Origin: Providencia vermicola
Lineage (GTDB): Bacteria > Pseudomonadota > Gammaproteobacteria > Enterobacterales > Enterobacteriaceae
Assembly (NCBI RefSeq): GCF_020381325.1
Contig: NZ_JAGSPI010000001.1
Coordinates: 434,001-498,000 of the forward strand
Direction of reading: 5' to 3'
Length of the DNA stretch: 64,000 nt
Translations under genes and position numbers: made by a program
The notes under the pieces: model-generated
What the model was told of the DNA's origin: nothing
What the model saw: the letters and a program-made list of their open reading frames with translations, nothing else
The model's database searches: none
In this document: one piece after another, positions 33,649 to 43,731 of the stretch
Layout: each line of letters begins with the position of its first letter
Position numbering within the stretch: position 1 is the stretch's first letter

Positions 33649-33892
33649 ATTGACCCCTGAGTGGATATGTTAATGGCACGCTGCATTTAAAGCCTTGGTG
33701 ATCACAATCGAGGCGCTTATCCCTAGCAAAAAAATTGTTCACACCGGAATGCTAAGTATCGCAATCCGACTAAAAATGTTTTGTGCTTATAGTTAAAAAA
33801 AGTCAGGTGAATGTGTGGATAAGTAGAACATGAGACGATAAACTATAATAGTAACAATTATCGGGATATTAACTATAACAGTTGAGGCGGCT

Positions 33893-35317
33893 ATGACGAG
33901 ATATGAACAGTTAGCAGCGCAAATTCGTCAACAAATTGAAGACAATATCTGGCAAGTTGGTGACAGATTACCTTCACTTAGGGAAAGTGTTAAGCAATCG
34001 GGTCTTAGTTTAATGACCGTGGTGCAAGCATATCAATTACTTGAAAGCCAAGGTTGGGTCGCCGCACGTCCACAATCTGGATACTATGTAGCCAACCGAA
34101 ATAACGCCTTTGCGGCGGCAAAAGGGGGAAAAGGACTCCATTTAAATGAAAATGTAGAGATTAACGCCTCAATATTTGGGGTATTACAGGCCTGTAAGGA
34201 TCCAGATATTATCCCATTTGGCTCTGCTTTTCCAGAACCTGCGTTATTGGATGATCCTAAACTCGCTAAATCATTGGCATCCGTCGCGAGGCGTTTATCA
34301 AAATTTAATACACCCGCTAACTTACCGCCAGGAAATGAGCAATTACGTCGTAATATTGCCCAGCGTTATGCGACACAAGGTATCCATGTCGCTCCAGATG
34401 AAATTGTGATTACTGCAGGTGCGATGGAGTCGCTGGTACTAAGTTTGCAGTCAGTGACCCAACCTGGAGATTGGGTCGTTATTGAATCTCCCGCATTTTA
34501 TGGGTCATTGCAGGCGATTGAACGGTTAAAACTCAAAGCGATCGCGATTAAAACTGACCCTTTATTTGGTATCGATCTTGATGCATTAGAGGACATTGCC
34601 GACAAATATCCGATTAAAGCTTGTTGGTTGATGACGCATTATCAAAACCCACTGGGTGGCACAATGCCACAAGCCAATAAAAAGCGGTTGGTGGATATTT
34701 TAAATAAACACCAAATTGCATTAATTGAAGATGATGTTTATGGTGAATTGTATTTTGGCAACAAACAACCTATTCCTGCCAAAGCGTTAGATACTAAAGG
34801 GCACTTTTTCCACTGTTCATCATTTTCCAAATGTTTGGCTCCTGGGTATCGTGTTGGGTGGGTGGCTGCAGGGCATCACGCAACCAAAATCCAGCATTTG
34901 CAGATGATGAGTACAGTGTCTGCGAGTGTTCCCACGCAGCTCGCTATTGCTGAGTACCTCTCTTTAGGGGGTTACGACAGTCACTTACGTAAATTGCGAG
35001 TCACCATGGAACAACGACAGCATCAGATGCTAGGGGCAATAGCTAAATATATGCCGTCCTCCGTAAAAGTGAATATGCCTAAAGGTGGTTACTTTTTATG
35101 GTTAGAATTTGAGCCGCCGTTTAATGCAATTCGCTTATACCAATTAGCATTAAAAGAAGGTATCAGCATTGCACCAGGCAGTATGTTTTCGACCAGTGAT
35201 CAGTTTAACCATGCATTTCGCTTAAATGCTTCTTTTACATGGACTGAGCGTATTGAAGAGGCGATGAAAACATTAGGTCGGTTATGTCACCAATTAATTA
35301 AAGAGAAGCGCGATTAG
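33893..35317 (+). CDS. MocR-type regulator: GntR helix-turn-helix fused to an aminotransferase fold
   Basis: The protein has 474 residues. Residues 1-70 are a winged helix of the GntR family (LRESVKQSGLSLMTVVQAYQLLESQGWV). The rest is a class I aminotransferase-like domain with HYQNPLGGTMP, EDDVYGELYFG and the PLP lysine in SSFSKCLAPGYRVGW. It resembles E. coli YjiR. Members bind PLP and control amino acid or vitamin genes. A HutD/Ves gene follows after 96 bp and may be a target or partner. Confidence 0.92.
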   Translation: MTRYEQLAAQIRQQIEDNIWQVGDRLPSLRESVKQSGLSLMTVVQAYQLLESQGWVAARPQSGYYVANRNNAFAAAKGGKGLHLNENVEINASIFGVLQACKDPDIIPFGSAFPEPALLDDPKLAKSLASVARRLSKFNTPANLPPGNEQLRRNIAQRYATQGIHVAPDEIVITAGAMESLVLSLQSVTQPGDWVVIESPAFYGSLQAIERLKLKAIAIKTDPLFGIDLDALEDIADKYPIKACWLMTHYQNPLGGTMPQANKKRLVDILNKHQIALIEDDVYGELYFGNKQPIPAKALDTKGHFFHCSSFSKCLAPGYRVGWVAAGHHATKIQHLQMMSTVSASVPTQLAIAEYLSLGGYDSHLRKLRVTMEQRQHQMLGAIAKYMPSSVKVNMPKGGYFLWLEFEPPFNAIRLYQLALKEGISIAPGSMFSTSDQFNHAFRLNASFTWTERIEEAMKTLGRLCHQLIKEKRD

Positions 35318-35413
35318 TCACATTATCGTTGTAAATTCATTGCCTTGAAAGATTAACTTTGCGACTCTAAGTACACATCTAAAGCAGTGAATGACAACGT
35401 TTTGGGAGGTAAT

Positions 35414-35980
35414 GTGAAAATTAAATGTTTTGATATCACTGATTTGCCACATCTCAAATGGAATGATGGAGGAGGGGCCAGTCAAGAAGTTTTTTGCTGG
35501 CCCGTGGCTTCAGATTATTCATTACGTGCAAGCATCGCGACGATTAATCAAGATAGCTACCTTAAACGCTACGCCGAAGGTGAAAGGTTAGTTATTTTGC
35601 TCAATAACCAAGAAATAACATTAACCGATAATAAAAACTTTACGCAGCGGTTGAGCCATGTTGGTGATCATGCTCAATTTTCAGCTCAGCAATATGCGGC
35701 TATCAATGTGAGCCAGCCGAATACACAGCTATTGAATTTTATTTTCCGCGCAGATCGCTGGGTGGTAAAAAGTGCTTTAGTAACAGAGCCGTGTAAACTG
35801 CCGAACAATCAAGCAGGCCTAGTTTTTGTGCGACGTGGCGAATGGGCTGTGTCTGGCGGGAACTGTAACCGAATGGCGGTTGGTCAAGGCGGTTGGTGGT
35901 TGCCGGATATCGGCGAGGGTGAAGTGGCCCCTCTTAGTGCCAATAGCCAGCTGATTTATATTGAACTATTACCACGTTAA
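35414..35980 (+). CDS. HutD/Ves-family cupin protein
   Basis: I start it at GTG 35414, because GGGAGG lies five bases before it and the protein then begins MKIKCFDITDLPHLKWNDGGG like other Ves/HutD proteins; an ATG at 35387 would add nine residues. The product has 188 residues. Segments YSLRASIATI and ERLVILLNNQEITLT fit the HutD/Ves bicupin fold. E. coli Ves is cold-induced and HutD is linked to histidine use; the molecular function is not settled. The stop overlaps the convergent LysE-type gene by four bases. Confidence 0.85.
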   Translation: MKIKCFDITDLPHLKWNDGGGASQEVFCWPVASDYSLRASIATINQDSYLKRYAEGERLVILLNNQEITLTDNKNFTQRLSHVGDHAQFSAQQYAAINVSQPNTQLLNFIFRADRWVVKSALVTEPCKLPNNQAGLVFVRRGEWAVSGGNCNRMAVGQGGWWLPDIGEGEVAPLSANSQLIYIELLPR

Positions 35981-36588
35981 CTTGCCGCTAATCCTATAGC
36001 TGCAAAGGTTAACAAGCCACCTGCAACGCCTTCTGTAATGCGGCGTTTATTGTCGTTATAACCTTGTTTTTTATGCATGGAAGCAAACAACATTCCAATA
36101 ACCCCATAAATCACCACACAAGATACAATAAAAGTGGCAGAAAGGATTAGCGATTGAATTGCAACACTTTCGCTCAACTGAATAAAATTAGGTAAAATTG
36201 CGAAATACACCAGTAAGCCTTTAGGGTTTAAAAAACTGGTTAAAAATGCCTTACCAATCACTGCTTTATTCGATACTTTTTGTATTTTGACTTCACTGGC
36301 TTTCATTGCAGACATGAGCATCCGAACAGCGAGGTAGGCTACATAGGCAACACCAACCCATTTTATTGTATGAAATACTATTGGTGAGGTTGCAACAATC
36401 GCAGCAAGGCCAAGTGCCGCCAGTATCGCATGGGCTATATAACCTAAAATAATCCCTAAATTAGCCTTCCAAGCGGCTCTTGGCCCACCTGAAAGCCCCT
36501 GTGCTGAAATAAATAAAATATCAGGGCCTGGTGTGCAAATCAGTGGGATCACTGTAGCACTGAATAATGCTAATGTGTGTAACTCCAT
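35977..36588 (-). CDS. LysE/RhtB-family amino acid exporter
   Basis: The protein has 203 residues, with six hydrophobic segments and the family hallmark near the start (PGPDILFISAQGLSGGPRAAWKANLGIILGY). LysE/RhtB proteins export amino acids or related compounds. A divergent Lrp/AsnC gene lies 164 bp away, a common pairing in which the regulator senses the exported amino acid. Substrate cannot be told from sequence. Confidence 0.9.
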   Translation of the reverse strand: MELHTLALFSATVIPLICTPGPDILFISAQGLSGGPRAAWKANLGIILGYIAHAILAALGLAAIVATSPIVFHTIKWVGVAYVAYLAVRMLMSAMKASEVKIQKVSNKAVIGKAFLTSFLNPKGLLVYFAILPNFIQLSESVAIQSLILSATFIVSCVVIYGVIGMLFASMHKKQGYNDNKRRITEGVAGGLLTFAAIGLAAS

Positions 36589-36752
36589 AGGATGACCTCT
36601 TTGATTTTATTGTTGATGAGGCAACTGGCCAGCTGCGTAAAAATTATAACGACAATGCAGTAGTATAGGGTTGTTTTATTGCTTGAAAATAACAATAAAT
36701 TAGCATTGAATATCAATAACTATTAATAAGTGAGCTTTGGGTTTCAATAAAA

Positions 36753-37220
36753 ATGAATATGATAAAACTTGATGCCATTGATAGACGTATCTTACAGGTG
36801 CTACAGCGTGATGGAAAAATACAGAATGTTGAGCTGGCTAAAGAGGTTGGGCTTTCCCCGTCTCCTTGTTTGCGTCGTGTAAAATTGCTCGAAGAGGCGG
36901 GAGTGATAAAACGTTATGTGGCGGTACTTGATGGCGCAAAAATAGGCGCGGGGTTGTCGTTATTTGCGCGCATTTGGTTTAAAACGCAGGATGCGAAAAC
37001 CATAAACCAATTTGTTGAAGACATTAAACAGATGCCTGAAGTGGTGGAATGCCATCTGATGGCGGGTGAGTGTGATGCATTAATCCGCATTGTCACTCAA
37101 GACCTTGCTTCATATCGCCGTTTTCATGCGGATCATTTAACACAAATAAACAGTATCCAAAGTATTAAGACCGAAGTCCCCATGGAAACGGTTAAGGTCA
37201 CATATGCGTTGCCGCTTTAG
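36753..37220 (+). CDS. Lrp/AsnC-family transcriptional regulator
   Basis: The protein has 155 residues. The N-terminal helix-turn-helix (LDAIDRRILQVLQRDGKIQNVELAKEVGLSPSPCLRRVKLLEEAGVI) is typical of Lrp/AsnC, followed by the RAM ligand-binding domain (VVECHLMAGECDALIRIVTQDLASYRRF). It probably controls the divergent LysE-type exporter in response to an amino acid. ATG 36753 or 36759 could be the start. It converges with kptA, three bases apart. Confidence 0.93.
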   Translation: MNMIKLDAIDRRILQVLQRDGKIQNVELAKEVGLSPSPCLRRVKLLEEAGVIKRYVAVLDGAKIGAGLSLFARIWFKTQDAKTINQFVEDIKQMPEVVECHLMAGECDALIRIVTQDLASYRRFHADHLTQINSIQSIKTEVPMETVKVTYALPL

Positions 37221-37223
37221 CTA

Positions 37224-37766
37224 TTACGGTTGGATAAATTTGGCGGGAACATGTTCAGTTAACCAAACGTGGTTATCGGATAAGTAAAATAGATAACCTG
37301 ATTCCACCATTTTTTTGGCTTCAATTACCAAAACGATGGGCTTGCCGTGCCGTGAACCTACATTGGTTGCCGTCTCTGTGTTGTCCGACAAATGCACATG
37401 ATGACGATTACCTGCTAATAACCCTTGTTGTCTAATTGAATCGACAAAACGTATTGCGGTTCCATGATAAAGAAACTCTGGGGGTGTATGTGAAAGGTGA
37501 TTGAGATTAACTTGTTGAGTTGAATGGCCTTGTGCGGCGCGGATCATGGTTTGTTCAGTATTGAAAGTGAACCTTTTTTTATTATTATTTTCAACTACAT
37601 ACTCTAATATTTCACGGGTAAGCTTCTTCCCGTGACGGTTGGCTTGTAATAATAAATCATCAACATTAACCCAACCATCTTGGTCGAGAGTGAGTGAAAT
37701 AGCTTCAGGTTTGTGGCGTAAAACGTAGCTTAAAAATTTACTAAATTGAATTGTTTTGTCTTGCAT
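37224..37766 (-). CDS. kptA: KptA, RNA 2'-phosphotransferase
   Basis: The protein has 180 residues. It transfers a 2'-phosphate from RNA to NAD, giving nicotinamide and ADP-ribose 1",2"-cyclic phosphate; in yeast this finishes tRNA splicing. The conserved motifs are present: LSYVLRHKPE, FLYHGT, the arginine/histidine catalytic set in NRHHVHLS and GSRHGKPIVL, and FYLSDNHVWLTEHVP. Bacteria lack the tRNA splicing route that makes 2'-phosphates, so the substrate here is unclear. Confidence 0.93.
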   Translation of the reverse strand: MQDKTIQFSKFLSYVLRHKPEAISLTLDQDGWVNVDDLLLQANRHGKKLTREILEYVVENNNKKRFTFNTEQTMIRAAQGHSTQQVNLNHLSHTPPEFLYHGTAIRFVDSIRQQGLLAGNRHHVHLSDNTETATNVGSRHGKPIVLVIEAKKMVESGYLFYLSDNHVWLTEHVPAKFIQP

Positions 37767-38514
37767 ATACTGCCTGTTAATAATATTTATTTCCTTTAAG
37801 TTTAATTTAATTAATGACTAAGCGTGATTAATTGACGAAATTATAACGAAGCCACACAATAAAAACGATGTAAATAATCCTAAAGTATTTTTTATGTTGA
37901 AAAATAATTTAGGGAGGGGATTATTTTTTCTAATCAATTAAAGACCAGTATCTGATTATTGAGATAACGGTGACTCATATTAATTAAAAATATTTTCGAT
38001 TAAATTTAAGTGTAGGATTAAAAATGAAATAGGTGGCATCAATGAGAGTGATTATCTATTGATTTGAAATTTAATGTTACATTTTGAAAAAGAATCATTC
38101 ATTTTAAATATTAGAGTAAATATTATTTTTCTTGATGTTTTTAACACTATTTTTATTTGATGTGTAAATTGCTATATAACCATTCGTAATGGGATTATGT
38201 GATGATTTATTGTAATGCTTTGAGTATATAAGATTTTTTTAATTGATAACTGAGAGGAAATTACACTGAAATAGAAATTTTTGTTGATCCTGCGCAATTT
38301 CATTTTGCTTTAATTATTTATACTGGGTTTATTAATATAGCAAATGATAGATAATTTTAATTTGCAGTTAAAATAAAACAAATCTTACCTAAGATTCAGC
38401 ACATACATCTGTTGTTCAGCTATTAATATCAGTCAAATAATTGGGCGATCATGGCCTGCTATATTTTATCACAACATAGTTAATAAAACTGTATCCCTTA
38501 TTAAAGGTAATTTA
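37767..38514. other. AT-rich 748-bp intergenic region before the radical SAM operon
   Basis: This is the longest gene-free stretch. It is very AT-rich and holds the promoters of kptA and of the molybdoenzyme operon. I searched for FNR-type sites and saw only half-matches (for example TTGATCCTGCGCAA near 38284), so anaerobic control is not shown. I found no ORF with a ribosome-binding site and no recognisable RNA. Confidence 0.45.
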
Positions 38515-39879
38515 ATGATCTATCCGATAACAGATAGCACTCTGTCCACACTCAAAAATGATAAATTTTCACGCTATGCTATGCGCTATTTAGTGATTGA
38601 GAAAAAGACGCAATCTGCTATTTCAGCGTATGGTTTAGATTTTGAAATTCCTTTTTCACAGCAAACTGAAATTCAACAACTGAAAAATGAGCTGAAAACA
38701 TTAGGGGCAATTTTTGCGAATAATGGCAAAAGTATTCATTGCGGGTGGCTTTCTAGCGCTTGTGTACAGTGCCGAACGGGGGAAGGGAGCCACACGACAT
38801 TTTTGTCGTTAAAATGTCACCGTGATTGCTATTTCTGCTTTAACCCTAATCAAGAAAATTATGAAGGTTTTCAACGGGAGATGCGTGATGCGATAGGCGA
38901 GGTCGACGCTATTGCAGAGCAAAACTATCCATTATCCCACATCGCACTAACGGGTGGGGAACCGCTGTTATTTCGTGAAGAAAGCATTCAATTCTTTCAA
39001 CGTGTACAGCAAAAGTTACCGCAAGTTCATACCCGTTTATATACCGCAGGTGACCCGCTGGACCGCACTACGGCCCTTTCATTAGCGAAGGCAGGCCTGC
39101 AAGAGGTACGTTTTAGCATCAAAATTGATGATTCAAAAGAACGCATTGAAAACGTTTTACGCCGTATCGCCTTAGCTCGCGAAATTTTCCCTACGGTGAT
39201 GGTGGAAATGCCCGTAATTCCCAATACTGAAGAGCAAATGTACCAGTTATTGATGCAGTTAGATGATATTGGAGTTGACGGTATCAATTTATTAGAGTTC
39301 TGCTTTCCCCTGACGAATAGCCATGAGTATAAATCCCGCAATTTTAATCTAAAAAACCCACCCTATGAGGTGTATTACAACTACTGGTATGCAGGGGGAC
39401 TTGCGGTTGCTGATAGCGAGTTAGCTTGCTTACGCGTACTAAAATTTGCGCTAGAAAAGGGTTTGTCTCTTGGTGTGCATTATTGCTCTTTAGAGAATAA
39501 ACATACGGGGCAGGTGTACCAAAATAACGCATTTTTTCAGCATGATGAGCAGGTGATGGGCCCGCATTATTTTTTCTCTACAAAGGATTATTTTTTCAAA
39601 AGTGCCAAGGTGTTTGGCGACGACTGTGAGAAAGCGGCTCATTATTTAAAACAAGCCAATGTGCCCTTTCAACATGAATTGCTCCACGGCTTTTTGCAAT
39701 TCAACCCTGAATCGATTTTGTGTCTACAGACGCTAGCAAATCTTCCTATCGCACTCACGTCTCATATTGTTGAGCCAGATGAAAATGGCAATCCATTGAT
39801 TAAAGAAGTGCGTATTGAATTAACCACACCCACTGAATTTTTATTGACCGATATACAGGGAGGTTCCTATGAAAAATGA
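38515..39879 (+). CDS. Radical SAM protein heading a molybdoenzyme operon
   Basis: The protein has 454 residues. The radical SAM signature C-x3-C-x2-C is at Cys101, Cys105 and Cys108 (CHRDCYFC), with the SAM-binding LTGGEPLLF behind. Three more cysteines just before (Cys76, Cys83, Cys86: CGWLSSACVQC) may hold another cluster or metal. It overlaps the next gene by 11 bases, and the chaperone and DmsABC-like genes follow without gaps, so it is tied to that enzyme. The substrate is unknown; it could modify the enzyme, its cofactor or a small molecule. I recall no characterised homologue. Confidence 0.85.
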   Translation: MIYPITDSTLSTLKNDKFSRYAMRYLVIEKKTQSAISAYGLDFEIPFSQQTEIQQLKNELKTLGAIFANNGKSIHCGWLSSACVQCRTGEGSHTTFLSLKCHRDCYFCFNPNQENYEGFQREMRDAIGEVDAIAEQNYPLSHIALTGGEPLLFREESIQFFQRVQQKLPQVHTRLYTAGDPLDRTTALSLAKAGLQEVRFSIKIDDSKERIENVLRRIALAREIFPTVMVEMPVIPNTEEQMYQLLMQLDDIGVDGINLLEFCFPLTNSHEYKSRNFNLKNPPYEVYYNYWYAGGLAVADSELACLRVLKFALEKGLSLGVHYCSLENKHTGQVYQNNAFFQHDEQVMGPHYFFSTKDYFFKSAKVFGDDCEKAAHYLKQANVPFQHELLHGFLQFNPESILCLQTLANLPIALTSHIVEPDENGNPLIKEVRIELTTPTEFLLTDIQGGSYEK

Positions 39880-40552
39880 AAACCCCATTTTAGATTTTTT
39901 GTATGGGAGGCAGTTTGCTTATGACGTATTGCGTCGCTTATTCATGGAAGAGCCAACGCCTGAACTACTGCAATATTTGTGTGAAGGGGGATTGGCGCTA
40001 TTCCCTTGTGAAGACCATTTGCCAGTGATGGCCGATGCGATTAGTGCGATGAAAACAGACTTACAGGCACGCAGCTTACAAGCGGGTACAGATGGCTTTG
40101 AGGATTTACATTGGGACTTCACACGCTTATTTATTGGGCCAGATGCGCCCGCAGCAGCGCCATGGGAGTCCACTTATGTCTCGCGGGACAAACTGTTATT
40201 CCAAGAAAGCACCCTTGCAGTGAAATCATTCTATCAAAAATATGGATTTGAATTAGGACAGAAAGAATTCGAAGCTGCGGATCATATAGGTTATGAGCTG
40301 GATTTTATGTGGAACCTCAGCCAGAAAATTGTTGAGCTTACCGATTTAGAACCTGAGCTCACTGACGAATCAAAAGCGTTATTGCAGGTGTCGTCTGTAT
40401 TCTTAAATGACCACCTCTTGGCGTTTATTACCCCATTTTGTCGTGATCTGCATAACCAAGCGAACACCCCATTTTACCGTCAATTGAGTGCACTGTTAGA
40501 ACCCTTTTTACGAAGTGATCAAAATAAAATCAATGAATTAGTCAATTTATAA
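39869..40552 (+). CDS. TorD/DmsD-family molybdoenzyme chaperone
   Basis: The protein has 227 residues, all helical, with the TorD-family motif EAADHIGYELDFMWNLS and an LHWDFTRLFIGPDAPAAAPWES segment typical of the group. Such chaperones bind the Tat signal peptide of the catalytic subunit and hold it until the molybdenum cofactor is in place. Its gene overlaps the radical SAM gene by 11 bases and precedes the catalytic subunit by 30 bp, which fits that task. Confidence 0.92.
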   Translation: MKNENPILDFLYGRQFAYDVLRRLFMEEPTPELLQYLCEGGLALFPCEDHLPVMADAISAMKTDLQARSLQAGTDGFEDLHWDFTRLFIGPDAPAAAPWESTYVSRDKLLFQESTLAVKSFYQKYGFELGQKEFEAADHIGYELDFMWNLSQKIVELTDLEPELTDESKALLQVSSVFLNDHLLAFITPFCRDLHNQANTPFYRQLSALLEPFLRSDQNKINELVNL

Positions 40553-40581
40553 TAATAAAACGAAAGGAAGAGGTAAGAGCA

Positions 40582-43164
40582 ATGTCAGAAAGACAGAAAA
40601 TAGCCTTAAGTCGTCGTTCATTTCTAGCATGGACTTCGGCAGCATCGGTAATGGCTACATTACCGCTGAGTAAACGGCTTTATGCATCCACACCAGAAGA
40701 AGAAAAAGCTATTGTACAAGCGACGGATACTATCACCAAAGGGAAATGGAAGCCCGTTGCGTGCTGGCATAACTGTGGCGGGCGTTGTGTGAATAAAGCG
40801 CTGGTGGTAGATGGTGTGGTAGTGAGGCAAAAAACAGATGATGTGGTTGCCGATTCCCCCGATTTTCCACAGCAACGAGGTTGTTTGCGCGGGCGTTCTC
40901 AGCGTAAGCAAGTTTTTGGTGCTGACCGCTTAAAATACCCAATGAAACGTAAAGGTTGGGCACCAGGTGGCGGTGATAAAAGCTTGCGTGGACGTGACCA
41001 ATGGGTACGCATCAGTTGGGATGAAGCCCTTGATATTGTAGCCTCAGAATCGAAACGTATTAAAGAAAAATATGGCAAGGAATCGATTTGGATCACGGGT
41101 GGGAACGGTGTTGATATCCAAAATGTGTACGCCAAAGCCGGTGGTTTTGTTGGGGATTGGGGAACTACCTCATGGGGCGCTTGGTTTGAAACGCCTGCTC
41201 ACCTCGGTTTATTGGAAGGCTTTTATACCTTTGGTACCAATGATCGATTTGATATGCGTAACTCGCAGCTCATTGTTATGTGGGGGGCGAACCCTGCATG
41301 GAGTAGCCCTGGAAGCCCAACCTATAACTATTATCAAGCTAAAAAAGCAGGTGCACGTTTTATCAGCATTGACCCAAGTTATACCACGACGGCTGAACTA
41401 ATGGATGCGGATTGGTATCCCATCAACCCTGGCACCGACCATGCACTTGCATTGGGTATCATGTATGCACTGTTAGAAATGGATAGTTCAGAAAACCCAT
41501 TAATTGATTGGGAATTTTTACGCCGTTGTACGGTTGGTTTCGATGAGAAAAATATGCCAGCGGGCGCTGACCCAAAAGGTAATTTTAAAGATTATTTATT
41601 AGGCACTTATTCAGGTGAGCCAAAAACCCCTGAATGGGCAGCGAATATTTGTGGGTTATCAGTGACAGATATTCGAACATTAGCCCGTGAAATCGGGGGC
41701 ACAAACCGCGTTGCTTTACTGACGGGCTGGGCACCTGCACGTATCCATAATGGAGAGGGCTGGGTTCAAGCATTCTCAACATTGGGCTTTATGACTGGAC
41801 ACATGGGGCGTCCAGGGCGTATGACGGGGGTGAGTTGTCATTTTGCCGCGGGAAATAACGGCACACGCTTAGTGATGGCAGGCGCAAGTGGATTGCCATC
41901 CATCCCCAACCCTGTGAGTTTGAAAATCAACCATAATGAACTTAATCGTGCATTGTTGGAGAAAAAATTCCGCCAGCGCGGAGTGGGAGATGTGGATGCG
42001 AATATTCAAATGATCATTCACCCATTCAATGCGACATTGCAGACTCGTGCAAATATAACTCAAAGTATTGAAGCCTATCGAAAAGATGTCGAACTCGTGG
42101 TAACAGCAGCTTATGTGCCACATACCTGCGCTAAATACTCTGATATCGTCCTGCCTGTTACCACAGAATGGGAGCGCGAAGGGACGATTTTAAACCCAAG
42201 TAATCGTGAAGTTATTATTGCTGCCGTGAATGTGACCCCGCCACTTTATGAGGCAAAAAGTGATCAATGGATTGCCAAAGAACTGGGCAAACGCCTTGGG
42301 ATCAATGTGGATGAAGTCTTCCCTGTTTCAGAAAAACAACAGTTTTTCAATAAACTTAATGGGGCAACCATTATCGGGGAAGATGGTCAGACTAAAGAAC
42401 CTCTGCTCACTATTACCCAAGCAGATATCGATGAATGGCAAGTCACAGGGAAGCCTCAGCAAGGTCGTTTAACGTTAAATGAGTTCCTAACTGTTGGTAA
42501 ATATCAAGTGCAGCGCACGCAAGGAGATAATTACGGTTACATTGCTTACGAAGATTTTATTCGTGACCCGCAAGCGAATCCTCGCCCAACACCGAGTGGT
42601 AAGTTTGAAATTTATTGCCAAACATTGGTGGAAAAAGCCGATGAATGCGGTTGGACGAAATTACCGCCAATTCCTGAATATATTCCTTCAGCTAGCGGTT
42701 ATGAGGCGAGTTTTAAAGACTTTGCCAAAAAAGAGAAGGGGGATTATCCATTCCAAATTTATAACCCGCACTATTTACGTCGGTCACACAGTACCTTAGA
42801 TAATGTGCCGTGGCTGCGTGAGCAGTGGCCAAGCCCAATCTATATTAATGCCTCTGATGCTAAACGTTTAGGAATTAAGCATGGCGAAACGGTATTGGTT
42901 ACCAGCCCTCACGGCAGAATTGTCCGCCCAGCGCTAGTCACGCAAACCATGAAACCAGGGGTAGTTGCATTACCTCATGGTAGTTGGACGGATGTGGATG
43001 AAAAAACAGGGATAGATATGGCTGGTGCAGATAATACGCTGACGATCCAAGTCCCAACAGGGTTAGGAACATCAGGGTGGAATACCATGTTATGTAACAT
43101 CGAAAAATGGGATGGTGACCAGTTAGTCCCTGATGTTGCAATTCCACAGCGTATTATTTTTTAA
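40582..43164 (+). CDS. DmsA-type molybdopterin oxidoreductase catalytic subunit
   Basis: The protein has 860 residues. A Tat signal (SRRSFLAWTSAASVMATLPL) sends it folded to the periplasm. A [4Fe-4S] site is formed by Cys61, Cys65, Cys69 and Cys101 (CWHNCGGRC and GCLRGRS), as in DMSO reductase-type enzymes. GDWGTTSWGAW is where the Mo-ligand serine of DmsA would lie, and the C-terminal part is the molybdopterin-binding domain (RLGIKHGETVLVTSPHG). It resembles DmsA/YnfE, but the substrate cannot be told by eye. It expects the B and C subunits coded next. Confidence 0.93.
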   Translation: MSERQKIALSRRSFLAWTSAASVMATLPLSKRLYASTPEEEKAIVQATDTITKGKWKPVACWHNCGGRCVNKALVVDGVVVRQKTDDVVADSPDFPQQRGCLRGRSQRKQVFGADRLKYPMKRKGWAPGGGDKSLRGRDQWVRISWDEALDIVASESKRIKEKYGKESIWITGGNGVDIQNVYAKAGGFVGDWGTTSWGAWFETPAHLGLLEGFYTFGTNDRFDMRNSQLIVMWGANPAWSSPGSPTYNYYQAKKAGARFISIDPSYTTTAELMDADWYPINPGTDHALALGIMYALLEMDSSENPLIDWEFLRRCTVGFDEKNMPAGADPKGNFKDYLLGTYSGEPKTPEWAANICGLSVTDIRTLAREIGGTNRVALLTGWAPARIHNGEGWVQAFSTLGFMTGHMGRPGRMTGVSCHFAAGNNGTRLVMAGASGLPSIPNPVSLKINHNELNRALLEKKFRQRGVGDVDANIQMIIHPFNATLQTRANITQSIEAYRKDVELVVTAAYVPHTCAKYSDIVLPVTTEWEREGTILNPSNREVIIAAVNVTPPLYEAKSDQWIAKELGKRLGINVDEVFPVSEKQQFFNKLNGATIIGEDGQTKEPLLTITQADIDEWQVTGKPQQGRLTLNEFLTVGKYQVQRTQGDNYGYIAYEDFIRDPQANPRPTPSGKFEIYCQTLVEKADECGWTKLPPIPEYIPSASGYEASFKDFAKKEKGDYPFQIYNPHYLRRSHSTLDNVPWLREQWPSPIYINASDAKRLGIKHGETVLVTSPHGRIVRPALVTQTMKPGVVALPHGSWTDVDEKTGIDMAGADNTLTIQVPTGLGTSGWNTMLCNIEKWDGDQLVPDVAIPQRIIF

Positions 43165-43177
43165 GGGGCAATGAATA

Positions 43178-43720
43178 ATGGATAAACAAGTCGGATTTTA
43201 TATCAATGTTGCCACTTGTATTGGGTGTAAAACCTGTGTTGTGGCATGTAAAGATAAAAATGACCTTGAGGTTGGGCGTAATTTTCGCCGTGTGTACGAT
43301 ATCGAAGTGGGTGAATATCCCCGCCCACATCGTTGGCATTTATCTATTGCGTGTAATCATTGTGATGACCCGCAATGTGTTAGCCACTGTCCAACAACGG
43401 CTATGCACAAACGCGAAGAAGATGGCGTTGTCTTGGTTGACCACGATAAATGTGTCGGTTGCCGTTATTGCACATGGGCTTGCCCGTATGAAGCCCCACA
43501 ATTTGATGCCAGCATCGGCATGATGACCAAGTGTGATACCTGTATTGATTTACGTGAGCAGGGGGGGAACCCAATGTGTGTCGATTCTTGCCCAATGCGT
43601 GCAATAGAGTTTGGCTTGATAAGCGAACTGCGTAAAAAATACGGAACCAATGCGGATATTGATGGCCTGCCAAGTTCAAGCATCACCAAACCCAACCTTG
43701 TTGTTGGCACGAAAGGATAA
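43178..43720 (+). CDS. DmsB-type four-cluster iron-sulfur subunit
   Basis: The protein has 180 residues with four ferredoxin-type cysteine groups: CIGCKTCVVAC, CNHCDDPQCVSHC, CVGCRYCTWAC and CDTC...CVDSC, each ending in Pro or a matching Cys for a neighbouring cluster. It passes electrons from the membrane subunit to the molybdenum subunit. The start is 13 bases after the catalytic subunit gene. E. coli DmsB has about 205 residues, so this one is a little shorter at the end. Confidence 0.95.
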   Translation: MDKQVGFYINVATCIGCKTCVVACKDKNDLEVGRNFRRVYDIEVGEYPRPHRWHLSIACNHCDDPQCVSHCPTTAMHKREEDGVVLVDHDKCVGCRYCTWACPYEAPQFDASIGMMTKCDTCIDLREQGGNPMCVDSCPMRAIEFGLISELRKKYGTNADIDGLPSSSITKPNLVVGTKG

Positions 43721-43731
43721 GGAGAATTATC

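Noticed and set aside
38280-38300. Possible FNR site before the radical SAM operon
   Set aside because: Only one half-site (TTGAT) fits; the second half differs at too many bases to claim.
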